The notes: generated from the letters alone by a model not told the origin. A stretch of 64,000 bases of DNA from Dolomedes plantarius (GCA_907164885.2 OU015495.1:96829332-96893331); one strand, 5' to 3'. Shown: positions 1-10,457, numbered from the stretch's first letter. Program-made: numbers and translations.

Positions 1-547
1 AGTCGTTACAAATCGGTTTTCAAATCGGTTTTGTACATTTCTAATTAGGTTGCACAGCAGTTAAAAAATTACGCCTCCTGGTGACAAAATTGTACTATTG
101 TACAATTAAAATTGTACAATCAAAAAAGTACTCGTAGTCTGATGCATCCCTTGTTTGGACATCAAGTTTTTAAGGCTGTTGTGTACTAACCCTATTGGAT
201 TCGTCCACTTCAATGTTAACCTATAAAAAAAATTTGTCCGAGAATTGCCGACTTGGATTTAAAGATTTTTTTTAACATTGTACTCCGTAATTGAGAAAGA
301 AATTTTACACCTTGGGACATTTTTAGTTTTAAAACATGCAAATAATATTTTAAAATTTAAATTATGCAGTAGAAAAATCTGGTATAGTGTGTTTTAAACG
401 CTAATAAATTCGTTCGGTGGACGAAATTTATAAAATAAATCCTGTTGCAAAGTGCAGAAACGTTCGGGCTTCTGATAATACTATTTTTAGTGAATTATCA
501 TCATTTATGTAGCTGTAAGTAGTAGATACATTTTCTCCATAGGTTAA

Positions 548-1196
548 CCCGTTATCGCCCAGCGTCCTATTTATAGGGCAGTTTAATTTATGGAGATACA
601 GTGCCATTGTATACCTCAAAATAGGAAACACCACACGAAAAAGCTTCGGCAGTCCAATGTTAACACAAACATCAAAGAATAAGTAATCAACGCTGTCAAA
701 TTAGATGGAAAAGATCACATAATTCTCAAAAGAGATAAACAAAGAAGATGTCAGTTCCAGAATTATCGGGGAAAGCCTCTTACATTTTGCTCAAAATGCA
801 ATGTAACACTTTGTACAAATTGTTTTCCCAAGTATCATTCATAACTATATGAAAATAACACTTGTAAATTGCCCTAATTAAATACTTTTGTATGAATAAT
901 GTCAGTATTTTTTCTTCCTTTTATTTTATATATATTAAATAAATCATTGAAATGTCAAAAATGCTAAACAAAATAAAGCATGTTGGCACACTTATGAAAG
1001 TCACACAGGAAAACTATATTTATCCCAAACTTCTACAAACGCCGAGCGTCCTATATATATAAGACACTAATTATCTCGAGCTGTAACGATGGGATCGGAA
1101 TTATTTCTCTAGTTTAGCTTAGTATTTATATCCTAAACATAATTTAAAAGGATTTTACTTACTTTTATGCTTTAAATTAAGTTAGGCGTTAATGGG
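548..1196 (+). mobile_element. piggyBac-like element, internally deleted
   Basis: The element is flanked by TTAA (544-547 and 1197-1200) and begins CCCGTTATCGCC and ends GGCGTTAATGGG, so the termini are imperfect inverted repeats starting with CCC, as is typical of piggyBac. A subterminal motif GAGCGTCCTAT-like occurs near both ends (about 557 and 1042). At 649 bp it is far shorter than a full piggyBac (about 2.5 kb). It retains only the 3' end of the transposase gene, described separately. It is nested within, or abuts, the TTAA element at 170-1446. Confidence 0.75.
704..844 (+). pseudogene. piggyBac transposase C-terminal cysteine-rich domain
   Basis: A 46-codon frame ending at TAA (842-844) encodes the C-terminal zinc-binding domain of a piggyBac transposase. 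Visible features are a basic lead-in, then C-x-F-x-N-Y-R-G-K, then T-F-C-S-K-C, then L-C-T-N-C-F-P-K-Y-H. The cysteine/histidine spacing matches the cross-brace zinc finger that ends these transposases and binds the element ends. The catalytic DDD core and N-terminus are absent; a stop lies about 20 bp upstream in frame. The natural stop codon and the downstream terminal sequence are preserved, so this is an internal deletion rather than random truncation. It has no recognisable start and is not expected to be translated. Confidence 0.75.
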
Positions 1197-1841
1197 TTAA
1201 GGGACCCAGGGTTGCCCAAATTGGTCGGCAGATCTGTACTGCCGACCTGGCCTATATGAGACATAAACGGAACAGGGGAAATGAAACTTCGGCTCAGTTT
1301 GCAGGAAATACTACGCAGCACCGATCTTCAGGTTTTTCAAAGGCCGATACGCGCAAGGGGAGGGGTCCGAGGTGTTCAGACGAATTTCTCTATAGATTAA
1401 CAGGGAGGTGAGCGAATCCAGTATTGTTAGTACACAGCAGCCTTAAGAAGTAACGTGGCAGCCATGCTATAATTTTTTTTATCTTAATTATGCCGGGGTA
1501 ATGAATAAGTCACACTTTATGAATTCTTTCATACCTTTTTCAGAAAAACAAATTTTGGTACTGTGATTTACCGTAAAATGGTCTGTTAATAAAATACGTA
1601 TACTTGGTGATAGGTCAATATTACCTGCAGACACCTTCATAACAATTTGGACTCTAGAGCTACCGGGTGTAAAGCGCAATTTAATGAGCTTTTTAAAACG
1701 AAATCTACATATCAATATTAAAATAGTGATTTTGATTATGGCCAATAATCCCTCAAAGAGTATTTTATAATTGTAGCCCAATTAATGGCTACAAAATTTG
1801 GTACAAATATGAAAGTTCCATAGCAATAATAAATCAATATA

Positions 1842-3068
1842 CACTGAAGTGCCACTGAATTAGGGATACCTACCTAGTAACGAGTTAGGCCTCCCGTGGC
1901 CTTGATAACGGCTGCCACACGACGAGGCATAGATTCAACAAGTTTCTGGAAACGTTCCACGGGAATGGCTTGCCAAATATTGGCTAAAGCTGTCCATAAT
2001 TCAGTAAGGTTCTTTGGTGCTGTATGATGGCCTTTCACGCCTTGTTCCAAAACATCCCAAAGATGCTCAATAGGATTTAAGTCTGGGCTTCTAGGTTGCC
2101 AATTCATGACAGAGAAGTCAGAGGAATGCTCATCCAACCAGCCAGTAGCCAACCGGGACTTGTGAGAGGTACAGTTGTCTTGCTGGAAAAGTCCATTACC
2201 GTGCGGATAACAGAACAGCATAAACGGATGGAGGTGATCACCCAGCAACTCTACGTACCGAATTGAATTGAGGGAGGTTGGTACACGCACCAAAGATCCC
2301 AAACTGTGCCACGAAAAAAAAAAAAAAAAACAGACCATGATTGAGCCACCATGCCCTTGTACAGTTCCAGCCAGGCATGCAGGATCCATGGCTTCATGAG
2401 CCTGACGCCATATTCTCAGCCTCCCGTCGGCGTTAAGTAGTCGGAATCGAGAGTCATCACTCCATGCTACTCGTTTCCAGTTCTCTACACTCCAGTCTCT
2501 GTGCTCTCTTGCCCAGGAAAGACGTGCAGCCCGATGGCGAGTATAGAGCAATGGTACTCTCGTATGTCGACGCTCTCCCGAAACCCATAGGGTGAAGCGA
2601 GCGTTGCACAGTCCGTTTAATGACTGTACGACTGGCACCGTCATTAAACTGGGTGGTAATTTGAGCTAATGTTTGGCTTCGCTGGCTACGTACAATACGC
2701 CTGAGCCGTCTCTCACCACGCACTGTCGAGGCTAATTGTCCTTTGCAGTTTGCCCGATCGCTAGTTTTTTTTCCACCATCCCTGTTTTCTTGGTATACTC
2801 TTGACACTGTCGACCTTAAAAATCCTAGCTGTCTGACGATTTCGGAAATTGAATGGCCCATGCGTCGCGCACCTACGATTTGTCCGCGATCGAAGGCGTC
2901 TAAATCAGGCAGTTTACCCATACTGGCAATTCCAACAACTAATTCAGAACAACCATAGTACGCGCTATATATGCAGTTCCCACAGAGCCCTCACTTGCGC
3001 ATACATGATGCGCAGCGCTACACAATGTGCATAGGCTTTGCTATCCCTAATTCAGTGGCACTTCAGTG
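1842..3068 (-). mobile_element. Tc1-type transposon, near complete, DD36E
   Basis: The element is 1,227 bp with perfect terminal inverted repeats of about 27 bp, beginning CACTGAAGTGCCACTG, and is flanked by the TA target duplication at 1840-1841 and 3069-3070. It carries a single transposase gene on the minus strand. Size, TIR length and TA duplication are those of the Tc1/mariner superfamily. The perfect match between the TIRs suggests a fairly recent insertion, although the gene carries a frameshift. Confidence 0.92.
1874..2921 (-). pseudogene. Tc1-like transposase (DD36E), frameshifted
   Basis: The enzyme would cut and rejoin the element at TA sites. The start is the ATG at 2919-2921. 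The N-terminal part, about 110 residues, contains the helix-turn-helix DNA-binding region (ISEIVRQLGF...STVSRVY). The C-terminal catalytic part continues in another minus-strand frame to 1874. The switch lies near 2570-2585, consistent with a single 1-base indel. Catalytic motifs are WSDDSRF (first Asp), QQDN (second Asp) and PDLNPIEHLW (Glu). Counting residues gives 36 between the second Asp and the Glu rather than the 34 of canonical Tc1. A run of about 17 A on the plus strand near 2314-2330 becomes a Phe tract just after the first catalytic region; the frame is kept, but it may be a slippage expansion. Total length of about 345 residues is normal for the family. Confidence 0.9.
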
Positions 3069-3293
3069 TATCTTTTTCAAAAAGGTTTACAAATTTTCTC
3101 TACATTAAATCTAATTTCTTTACATCATTGTTTGGTGTTTTAAAAAATTCTCGTTAATTCCAAGAAAAAAAAGGTTTCTAAAACAAGCACTTCTATGAAG
3201 GCTTCATTTTTAAAAGCTAAGGAACCAAAAACAAAGGATTAAAGTGTTTGTAAGTATTATTTGCTTTTAAAGTTTTCGTCTTCTAGAAATAGA

Positions 3294-3667
3294 TAATTAC
3301 AAGATAAAAAGAACTTTTTATATACCATGTTTTGAAATTTTCTGTTGAATCATACAAATCTGACAATTCTATGTATTAATAAATACTTTTTAAATTTTTT
3401 TGATGAATTATCCCATCAACGTGAAAGAAAATGAAGCTAATTGGAGTTTAACTTTTCGTTCCCATCCCGGCCAATAGATGGCTGCGGTAGTCTACAAAAC
3501 AAAATTAACTGAAAATAACTGAAAATGAATTTAATTCTGCTTAAAGATTGCTAAAAGTATTAAAATAATGCATTGCCATCGTGTTCTGAGCTATTCCAAA
3601 AGTTTCAAATGTCTAGCTAATCGGGAAGTTAGTTAAAAATCGATTGCAAGATTTGTACGAGACAAAC
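3294..3667. repeat. Dispersed repeat R1, copy 1
   Basis: This is about 374 bp that recurs in the same orientation at 5368-5753 with small indels. It contains an ATGAATTATCCCATCAAC segment, a doubled TTAACTGAAAATAAC stretch and ends near GCAAGATTTGTAC. No coding potential or terminal repeats were recognised. It could be the end of a larger transposon whose body is not in this window, or the remnant of a local duplication. The copy directly precedes the mariner-like element at 3710. Confidence 0.7.
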
Positions 3668-3709
3668 ACACAAACAAGAAAGCGAGTTAATAAAAACATG
3701 CAATAAATA

Positions 3710-4241
3710 CGAGGTCATCGAAAAAGGTGTCCGTGATTGCAACGTGAAATAAAAAACCCATATAATGGAATTCATGGTGTTTATTTTATCCACAAAAGAT
3801 ACAGAAACGGATCAAGTTTTGGACATTACCTTGTGGGATTCGATATGAGCACTCCTCGTCGCTCGGCACAAATCTAGGCAATAGTCGATCTCCATCCAGG
3901 TACGCTTGATCATAGGAGTCACAGTCGCTGTTGCAGTAGTGATTCTGTCAGATAAATAATCCCGGATCTTCTCAGCGTACATAATGTTTTTCAGGTAACC
4001 TATAGAAAAATAATGTAGAGGGTTCAAACCGAGGCTTCTTGGTGGCAAAAAAATTTGGACCGTGCCTTCCTATCCAACGTCAAAACCTATATAAGAGGAA
4101 GTGCGACGATTCAGCGTCGGCGCTTGCCCGCAGCGCAGTCACGGTCGGCATGACATGGAAAAATAAAAACTCCCAGAGTTAAGCAATTGTTCTTCCCGGT
4201 GTGCACTATTAAAATCACTGACACCTTTTTCGATGACTCTG
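3710..4241 (-). mobile_element. Mariner-like element, internally deleted
   Basis: The element is 532 bp, flanked by TA at 3708-3709 and 4242-4243. Its ends are inverted repeats of about 26 bp, sharing TCATCGAAAAAGGTGTC. Only the 3' part of a minus-strand transposase remains. Size, TA duplication and TIRs place it in the Tc1/mariner group. Right and left termini differ at a few positions, so it is older than the Tc1 element next to it. Confidence 0.8.
3812..4048 (-). pseudogene. Mariner-like transposase, C-terminal fragment
   Basis: The frame keeps the last quarter of a DDE/D transposase. It starts just before the third catalytic region (PPRSLGLNPLHYF, which in related proteins reads PPRSPDLTPLDYF, so catalytic-region residues have been lost). 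It continues with GYLKN, then RITTATATVTP and RTWMEIDYCLDLCRAT, a terminal segment found in a common arthropod transposase family. The N-terminal DNA-binding domain and the first two Asp residues are deleted. It is inactive. Confidence 0.75.
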
Positions 4242-4358
4242 TATTACGATACCATTCTGTTACAACTATCCTATTTCACAAATTAAGTAATTCAAGGTGA
4301 GAAAAACATAAAATTTCAGAATTCGGAGAATTATTGGTTGAAAATGCAAATGTTAGGA

Positions 4359-4640
4359 TGAATGGCATAATCTGGAGTTGGCAGCTTACGCTTTATTTGT
4401 GGAAATGTGGGCGCAAGAAGTATATTGACGTTATACATCATAATTTACAGCCCTGTGTTCAAAAGCTTGGAACTGAAAAACACCTATTGTTTCCTGCAGG
4501 ATAATGATCCTAAACAATACTTATCATATTGCTCGTGAATGGCTGCTGTATAATGCCATTTGAAAATTAATTGTACCTCCCTAATCTCCTGATATTGGGG
4601 AGGACGATTCATGAAATTTTATCGCAATGTCATCAAAATC
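4359..4640 (+). pseudogene. Tc1-like transposase fossil
   Basis: The plus strand encodes a decayed catalytic segment: KKYIDVIHHNLQPCVQKLG, then after a 1-base shift QDNDPK (second catalytic Asp region) and REWLLYNA. These match the middle of Tc1 transposases, normally followed by PPQSPDLNPIE. Here that part is only faintly visible (PPxSPDI). Stops and frameshifts are frequent and no TIRs were found. The fragment is old and lies immediately left of a possible LTR. Confidence 0.65.
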
Positions 4641-4764
4641 CTAGGGGCCCCATTCTGGATTTTTGAAGGCTTGAGAGTATCCCATTATCAGCACAGTTAA
4701 GCTAGAATCAGTAATGGAAAGTGTCAGGGTAATATAACAGAGTCTGTAGTTGTCTGTCATGGGG

Positions 4765-5124
4765 TGTGTTCATGAATAAGCAAGACTTAAGTTAAAAATA
4801 TTAAGTTTATTCAGAACTTCAATAAACGTTATAAATATTAAAAGCAATAACTTAGAACATTTGTATAACCAAAATAATCTCACACAGGGACTTCTAACAC
4901 ACGAATCTAACTAGCTCGTGAGTCCTACTGTGTGTTTTGCTAGCTGGCACCTTTGCTCCAACTCGAGCGGTATTTATACAAGCGAGTAAGATAACATTAA
5001 CATATATTTGCATAAAATATACTGGAAAGGAAAAATAATAAACCATGGGGAAAATAAATGAAAACCCCATTTCTCAGATATATGACGTCAAAGTTGCAGT
5101 GACGCCATTAGCTGTTAGGTAACA
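4765..5124 (-). repeat. Possible solo LTR
   Basis: Read on the minus strand this stretch starts TGTTACCTAACAGC, has a TATA-like TATAAATACCG near 4970 (minus strand), an AATAAA-like signal downstream and ends GAACACA. That is the order of an LTR (TG...CA with promoter and poly(A) signal). No target duplication or neighbouring gag-pol was recognised, and no second copy lies in the window, so the call is tentative. Confidence 0.35.
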
Positions 5125-5367
5125 AGTGCTACCTCAGTCCAAAACGATAGCATGAATGTCGAAAAGTAATACAAGTAAACTAGATCTTATAAGCTGAAGT
5201 TAAGATAGCCCTTTTAGGGTTTATTTGCCTAACAGAAAGTGAATGGGAAAAATAACTAATGAAACAATTCAAAATCTAGTTTATTCAGTGAAGAACAGAC
5301 TCCAGCGTATAAATGATAATAATAGATTACCTGCTAGTAATTTGTATAAGAAACTGAAAACTTTAAA

Positions 5368-5753
5368 TAATTACAAGTAAAAAGAACTTTTTATATACCA
5401 TGTTTTTAAGTTTTCTGTTGAATCATATAAACTTGACAATTCTATGTATTAATAAATACTTTTTAAAAAATTTTTTTGATGAATTATCCCATCAACTTGA
5501 AAGAAAATGAAGTTAATTGGAAGTTAACTTGCATTTAACTTATCGTTCTCGTTCCGGCCAATAGATGACTGCACCAGTCTACAAAACAAAATTAACTGAA
5601 AATAACTGAAAATGAATTTAATTCTGCTTAAAGATGGCTAAAAGTATTAAAAAATGCATTGTCATCGTGTTCTGAGCTATTCTAAAAGTTTCAAGTGTCT
5701 AGCTAGTCGGGAAGTTAGTTAAAAATTGATTGCAAGATTTGTACTTGACAAAT
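5368..5753. repeat. Dispersed repeat R1, copy 2
   Basis: This is the second copy of the repeat at 3294-3667, in the same orientation and about 90 per cent similar by eye, with a short extra TTAACTTGCATT insertion. Its right end is followed by a short tandem duplication of GATTGCAAGATTTGTAC plus flanking bases (about 5728-5790). Confidence 0.7.
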
Positions 5754-5997
5754 ATGAGGATTGCAAGATTTGTACAGCACAAATATGAGGTTCAAAATAA
5801 AGAATGAAGATGCACAATTAATGCTCTAAAAAAATTTTATATGTATGGAAAATTATTGAGGAGTAAGGGAAAACTTATCCTAGCATCATAAGATTCACAG
5901 TTCTTTCAAATCTTTCAGAAATAAAGTATACTAACGACTAAGCTAGTGAACGTAAATACCTGCATAATAGTAAAGTAATAAACTTTCCATCTGAATA

Positions 5998-6240
5998 GTG
6001 GGGCCTGGTCGGCAAAGGCGACGAGCCAGTTATGGTTCGATACCCGGCGCTGACAAAACCATAGACATGTACACTAATGAATTCTGGTGCACGGAAAAAT
6101 CTGTCGTAGTTACAATATCCTCCAAATTCCTCAATATTACCTCTGGAGGTGCAGGGTCAAAAGTTCCGGTCCCGTCACTTGACTCGGTTCAAAATTACGG
6201 GACAGGAATATTTTCAAAACAGAAAGCGGTTAACCGAAAC
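5998..6240 (+). mobile_element. tRNA-derived SINE fragment (family A)
   Basis: The 5' end has a tRNA-like internal promoter: an A-box-like GGCCTGGTCGGCAAAGG, then a B-box GGTTCGATACC at about 6033. The body shares CCTCTGGAGGTGC and TCGGTTCAAAATTACGGGAC with the SINE at 10090-10457. The 3' GGGGGCATTA/(AAC)n tail is missing, so the copy is truncated or diverges after about 6220. A long open frame across it is incidental. Confidence 0.65.
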
Positions 6241-6292
6241 TTGACTTATCATTCCTGTGCACTCTGTTTATGTCAGCTGAAAACCAGTACTT

Positions 6293-7045
6293 CACTACGG
6301 AGTACATTCAAATTAAATACAACGGTCAATGTATGCAAATAAAGCCTATATATATATATATATAATAAATACAACGATCAATGTACGCAATTCATGTAAA
6401 AAAAACGAAAAAGTATATTTATAAAAAAGATGTAACGGATATTTTTATAGACAAAATAATGTAGAAGAAAATATTCGAATTAAATCTAATAGAACATACT
6501 AAAGAATATAGTACAGTTTAAGGAACATTTCCTTTACTGTATTTTAATATTATTTTGGATAATTTCCAATCGTCTATCGAGTAAGTATATATATATATAT
6601 ATTTTTTGTCTATTTCGTTGTTATGCACGTGATGCAAAATTAGTTTAAAGTATCACAAAAAGAAAAGAAACCACGTGATCAGCATTTAATAAATTAAATT
6701 CTAAAAATTAATCTTTGAAAATTCCCCCAAAATCAGAAAAGGGAGGTAAAGATTCGAAAAAAACTTTATTTTAAAGGAACTTTTATGATCTTTCCCGTGA
6801 TATAAATTTTATAACCCTTTGATGATTATTTTAAATGCAATCTTTGAAGAATGTTACAAAAACAGCTTAAAAATTTTATTAAAAAAATCTAAGAACTTTT
6901 CAAAATCTCTCTTAGTGCACCCCTACGTTATAAGAAGAATCGCCATGCAAAATTTCAGCCCTTTAGGTCCAGCGGTTTGGTCTGTGCGTTATATGTCAGT
7001 CAGTCATTCAATCAGTCAATTACGGAATTGTTTCATATATTTAGA
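6293..7045 (-). mobile_element. TCTATATATATAAAAC element, minus copy (Helitron-like?)
   Basis: This is the reverse complement of the sequence at 7833-8496 over about 650 bp. On the minus strand it begins at 7045 with a TC-initiated A/T-rich terminus, then ACTGACTGA repeats, GCACAGACC and GGGCTGAAATTTTGCATGG. A short (TA)n tract at 6348-6363 is flanked by two copies of AAATACAACGRTCAATGTA. A TC start after A is what Helitrons show, but no CTRR end with hairpin was located, so the class is uncertain. Confidence 0.5.
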
Positions 7046-7832
7046 TAAAATGGGGAAAGTCAAGACTGTATTCAAACAATTTTAAAATTTTTGCTCCAAC
7101 AGCTTACGGCTACTTCCAAAAGTTATATCAAATTATTTTTGAGCCATTGGAATGGATAAATTAACACTATGGCGAAAAGTAATTTAACGAACAGCCTAAA
7201 CATCGGTAGAAACAAAAAACACTTAAAGTAACTTACATAATGCATAAATTCCATACTACGCTTTAAAAAGTCATGAAAGCCATTTGTATAACATCCCTTT
7301 CTACACTTTGCTTTTCATACAATACTTATTACTTCTAGTAGAGAAAAAAAAACTAGAGAGGGAAAACAGTAGTAATATTTGATGGGAGCTGCAAATTCCA
7401 GGTATAAAAATAAGATTTTATTCTATTACGCTGAATAAGTGTTTGTCTTCGTGTAAGTTTTCTTTTCTCCAACATCCAGTTTCTTTGCTAAAGAGGTACG
7501 TAGAAAGAAAACAACACATTTGCGGGACACATGTCTTTTTATTTATTTTATGTGTGTTTGCTAGAGAGATAGAAGGAAAAATTCAGAAAAAATTGCTGGC
7601 TAAGAAAACCAGATAATTGAACCTGTTTTTTCATCTTGTAATTCATGTCTCCTGTTAATAAAACGTGGCGGATATAAAAAAATTTGATTGAGTAATGGAG
7701 GATTATGTTTTATTTTTTTTTTTTGAAGCTTTAACTTTTTTTATTTAATAAGTTCAGCAATAGAAATCGTTATTTAACAGCACTGAGTAATGGTCAATAA
7801 CATTAAGCCATTGTTAACAAGTACTAGAATCA
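7046..7832. other. Spacer between inverted element copies
   Basis: AT-rich sequence between the two oppositely oriented copies. I see no coding frame, terminal repeat or RNA gene in it. Confidence 0.5.
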
Positions 7833-8493
7833 TCTATATATATAAAACAGTTCCGTGATTGACTGACTGACTGACAAATAATGCACAGACGAAATCGCTG
7901 GACCTAAAGGGCTGAAATTTTGCATGGCGCGGCGATTATTCTTATAGTGTAAGGGTACACTGAGAAAGACTTTTGAAAAATTCTTCTTAGATTTTTTAAA
8001 TTAAATTTTTAAGCTGTTTTTGTAACATTCTTCAAAGATTGCATTTAAAAAATCATCCGAGGGTTATAAAATTTATATCACGAGAAAGATCGTAAAAATT
8101 CCTTTAAAATAAAATCTTTTTCGGATGTTTACCTCCATTTTATGCTTTTTGGTGAATTTTCAAAGATTAATTTTTAGAATTTAATTTATTATATGCTGAT
8201 CACGTGGTTTCTTTTAATTTTGCGTCACGTGCATAACAACAAAATAAACAAAAAAAATTTTTTTCTTGCCAATGTGACAGACGATTGGCCATTATCCAAA
8301 AAAATATTAGAATACAGTAAAAGATATACTCTTCAAACTGTACTATGTTAACTGTACTATATTCTTTTCTATGTTCTATTAAATTTAATATGAATATTTT
8401 CTGCTACATTATTTTGTCTATAAAAGTATCCGTTACGATTTTTTTATAAATATATATTTTTTTACACCAATTGCATACATTGATCATTGTATT

Positions 8494-8496
<3 letters not shown>
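7833..8496 (+). mobile_element. TCTATATATATAAAAC element, plus copy
   Basis: It begins TCTATATATATAAAAC after an A and carries ACTGACTGACTGAC, GCACAGACG and GGGCTGAAATTTTGCATGG. Together with the inverted copy at 6293-7045 it forms a palindrome-like arrangement with a 0.8-kb spacer. The right part runs to CATTGATCATTGTATTTATT, then a (TA)n array and a Helitron. The same 3' sequence resumes at about 9722, so the element continues beyond the insertion. Confidence 0.55.

Positions 8497-8538
<42 letters not shown>
8497..8538. repeat. (TA)n microsatellite
   Basis: About 21 TA units between the plus-copy element and the minus-strand Helitron end. Confidence 0.95.
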
Positions 8539-8540
<2 letters not shown>

Positions 8541-8542
<2 letters not shown>

Positions 8543-9717
8543 AGATATATTACCTGGCTTCGCTCGGGATTCAGTTTCTGTTATTATTTTTTTCAATGAT
8601 TAGCCTCATGTTATGATGTTCTACAGTTTTCGCTAAAATTCTTTTCCGGTAGCAAATAGCATTAGTTTGCTGTCGGTGCTGTCGTTGTTCTTCGCTTTCC
8701 TCTCCTTTTGATATTGAAGTTCGAAGACAATCGTATGTTCGACGCGTTACAAGTTTCTTCATCAGTCTCACTGCTTCGGATCACTACAATTCCAATTCTG
8801 TTACCTCCGAGCTCTTGGGAATGTTTTTTCTTCAGATTCTTGTGTGCGTCTAACTGCATTTCGAATTCTGTTGGCTTCGCGCTCCTCTGTTTTTTTTCAT
8901 CACATTGTTCATTTCTCAACAATCTTTGCATATTTCCCTTACTTCTGCAGGATTAAAAGTTGCTCTCCTCTTTTTGGGCATTTTAAAGCATTAATTTACA
9001 GCTAGTCAATAACGAACTGATTAATCAAAACTAAATCGTCTGCTATGTTTCAATGCCACTTTCATACTTTCTTATTTATAATATACACGTATTTCATGAT
9101 TGTAATTTTGTATCAAAACTAAATCATCTGCTATGTTTCAATGTCACTTCATTTATATAAATCATCGCGTCAAGGCTAAACGCACGTGTTTCTAGCTAAG
9201 TCAACGTGTCCTGCAGTATATTTGAATTTGAACAGGTAGCTTGGGATAGTTTCAATTCATGAAATGGATAGATAACACATTCATTGAAAATGAATGACTT
9301 TCCATCCTTATATTTTCATTTTTAAAAAGAAACATTCCGGCGTTGCCACGTACATGAAAATAATATATCAAATTCATTCTTGCATGCGCCAATATATGAA
9401 TAAATCACGTTTTTAATTCATGTCTATTTATTTTTACGGAAATTTTGTAACATTTCATTGTTGCCAATTCAATTATAATGGTTTTGAACAAAAGTATCCG
9501 GGGAAATTTGGCGATTCTTTTTGGCGATTTTCAATATCGGTTGATACTTCTAACATAATTCGGGAATGGAACATCGTAGCTGAATGAAAATAGTCTATAA
9601 CCATCGCGCAAGTTCAAGCAATAAGTTGTCCAAGTTTCATCGCAATCGGATGAACGGTACGGCAATGCAGAAAATACGACCAAACAAACAACCATACATT
9701 CATTTTTATATATATTC
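8541..9717 (-). mobile_element. Helitron remnant
   Basis: On the minus strand the element starts near 9717 with an A/T-rich TGAATATATATAAAAATG terminus typical of insect/arachnid Helitron 5' ends (TC expected, TG seen). It ends near 8541 with a GC hairpin CCCGAGCGAAGCCAGG followed by a short A/T spacer and CTTG (CTAG/CTRR expected). The interior carries the N-terminal part of a Rep/helicase gene. It inserted next to the (TA)n array and splits the TCTATATATATAAAAC element. Both termini are slightly off consensus, consistent with age. Confidence 0.6.
8571..8981 (-). pseudogene. Helitron replicase N-terminal fragment
   Basis: The minus strand opens at an ATG (8979-8981) with MPKKRRATFNPAEVRE, a start typical of Helitron replicase/helicase proteins. 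Further on, split between frames, are EREANRIRNAVRR and QESEEK-type charged repeats that resemble the Arg/Glu-rich N-terminal repeats of these proteins. The Rep (HUH) and helicase domains are absent, and several frameshifts and stops are present. It is inactive and is useful mainly to identify the surrounding element. Confidence 0.5.
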
Positions 9718-10089
9718 ATATTTTATATACATTGATCATTGTATTTAATTTGAATGTATTACGTAGCAAAATACGGGTATTAAACAAGTACGTTTATAAG
9801 AATTCAAACTAATTTCAATACTGAACAAAAAATGAGTATATTTTACAGATAATATAATGAAATATTACAATTTTTTAGTTATTCCTAAGGGAAGATCGGG
9901 AATTTATTATTCTTTGTTATTTGAAGATGCAACTTCTCTGCTAAATAAAACTTGTGAGAGCATTTTTAGTTGTTTTTCCATCTCTAAAAAGTTCATAATT
10001 AAAATATTTACTTGGTTTACTCTTTTATGAAACTATTCCGATTAATTTATACTTGGCGAGATATATAATGAAACAAGAGATAATATTAT
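9718..10089. other. AT-rich stretch with element 3' sequence
   Basis: The first about 40 bp (ACATTGATCATTGTATTTAA..., then GAATGTATTACGTAG) repeat the sequence at 6294-6335 on the opposite strand. The remainder has no feature I recognise. Confidence 0.5.
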
Positions 10090-10457
10090 GGGCGTGGTGG
10101 TCCAATTGGCAAGAGCAGCGGGCCAGTGATCTGAACGGCCCTGGTTCGATGCTCATCGCAGGAAATCCTCCGCCGTGTTCACTAAAGGTGGCCGGGGAAC
10201 GTAAAATAGGTCGTGGCTGCAAGGTCCTCCAACTTCTCAAACATACCTCTGGAGGTGCGAAGTCGAGTGTTCCGATCTCGTCACTTTACTCGGTTCAAAA
10301 TTACGGGACCGGTCATTTAGCCAAGTCGGACGCCGACCCTTTTGCTTCTGATTCAAAATAGGAGCCGCCCCTTTCTGCCCAATAGCCTATTAGGGCCTGG
10401 TGACCTCCTTAGGGCCTCCAACCAGGGGGCATTAACAACAAGAACAACAGAGATAAT
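10090..10457 (+). mobile_element. tRNA-derived SINE (family A), full length
   Basis: The head GGGCGTGGTGGTCCAATTGG contains the A box and GGTTCGATGCT (about 10143) the B box of an RNA polymerase III promoter. The body has CCTCTGGAGGTGC, TCGGTTCAAAATTACGGGAC and TCGGACGCCGACCC. The tail ends CCAGGGGGCATTA followed by (AAC)n. That layout (tRNA head, unrelated body, simple-repeat tail) defines a SINE moved by a LINE. The tRNA part lacks a full cloverleaf and is not a functional tRNA gene. Confidence 0.8.

Larger units (their letters stand above)
170..1446. mobile_element. TTAA-flanked inverted-repeat element, copy 1, interrupted
   Basis: The segment is bounded by TTAA at 170-173 and 1443-1446. 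From each side GGCTG-TGTGTACTAAC reads inward, followed by sequence resembling GGATTCGCTCACCTC. Bases 174-547 resemble, on the opposite strand, the interior of the shorter copy at 12959-13373. A piggyBac remnant (548-1196) sits at an internal TTAA. The stretch 1201-1390 has no match in the shorter copy, so the copy is longer or rearranged. TTAA flanks suggest mobilisation by a piggyBac-type transposase, but the terminal bases GGCTG are not the usual CCC. No coding capacity of its own is visible. The element boundaries are seen; the superfamily is inferred. Confidence 0.6.

Noticed and set aside
8571..8956. Three overlapping frames as separate small genes
   Set aside because: Two are minus-strand pieces of the same frameshifted Helitron N-terminus; the plus-strand one is a shadow.
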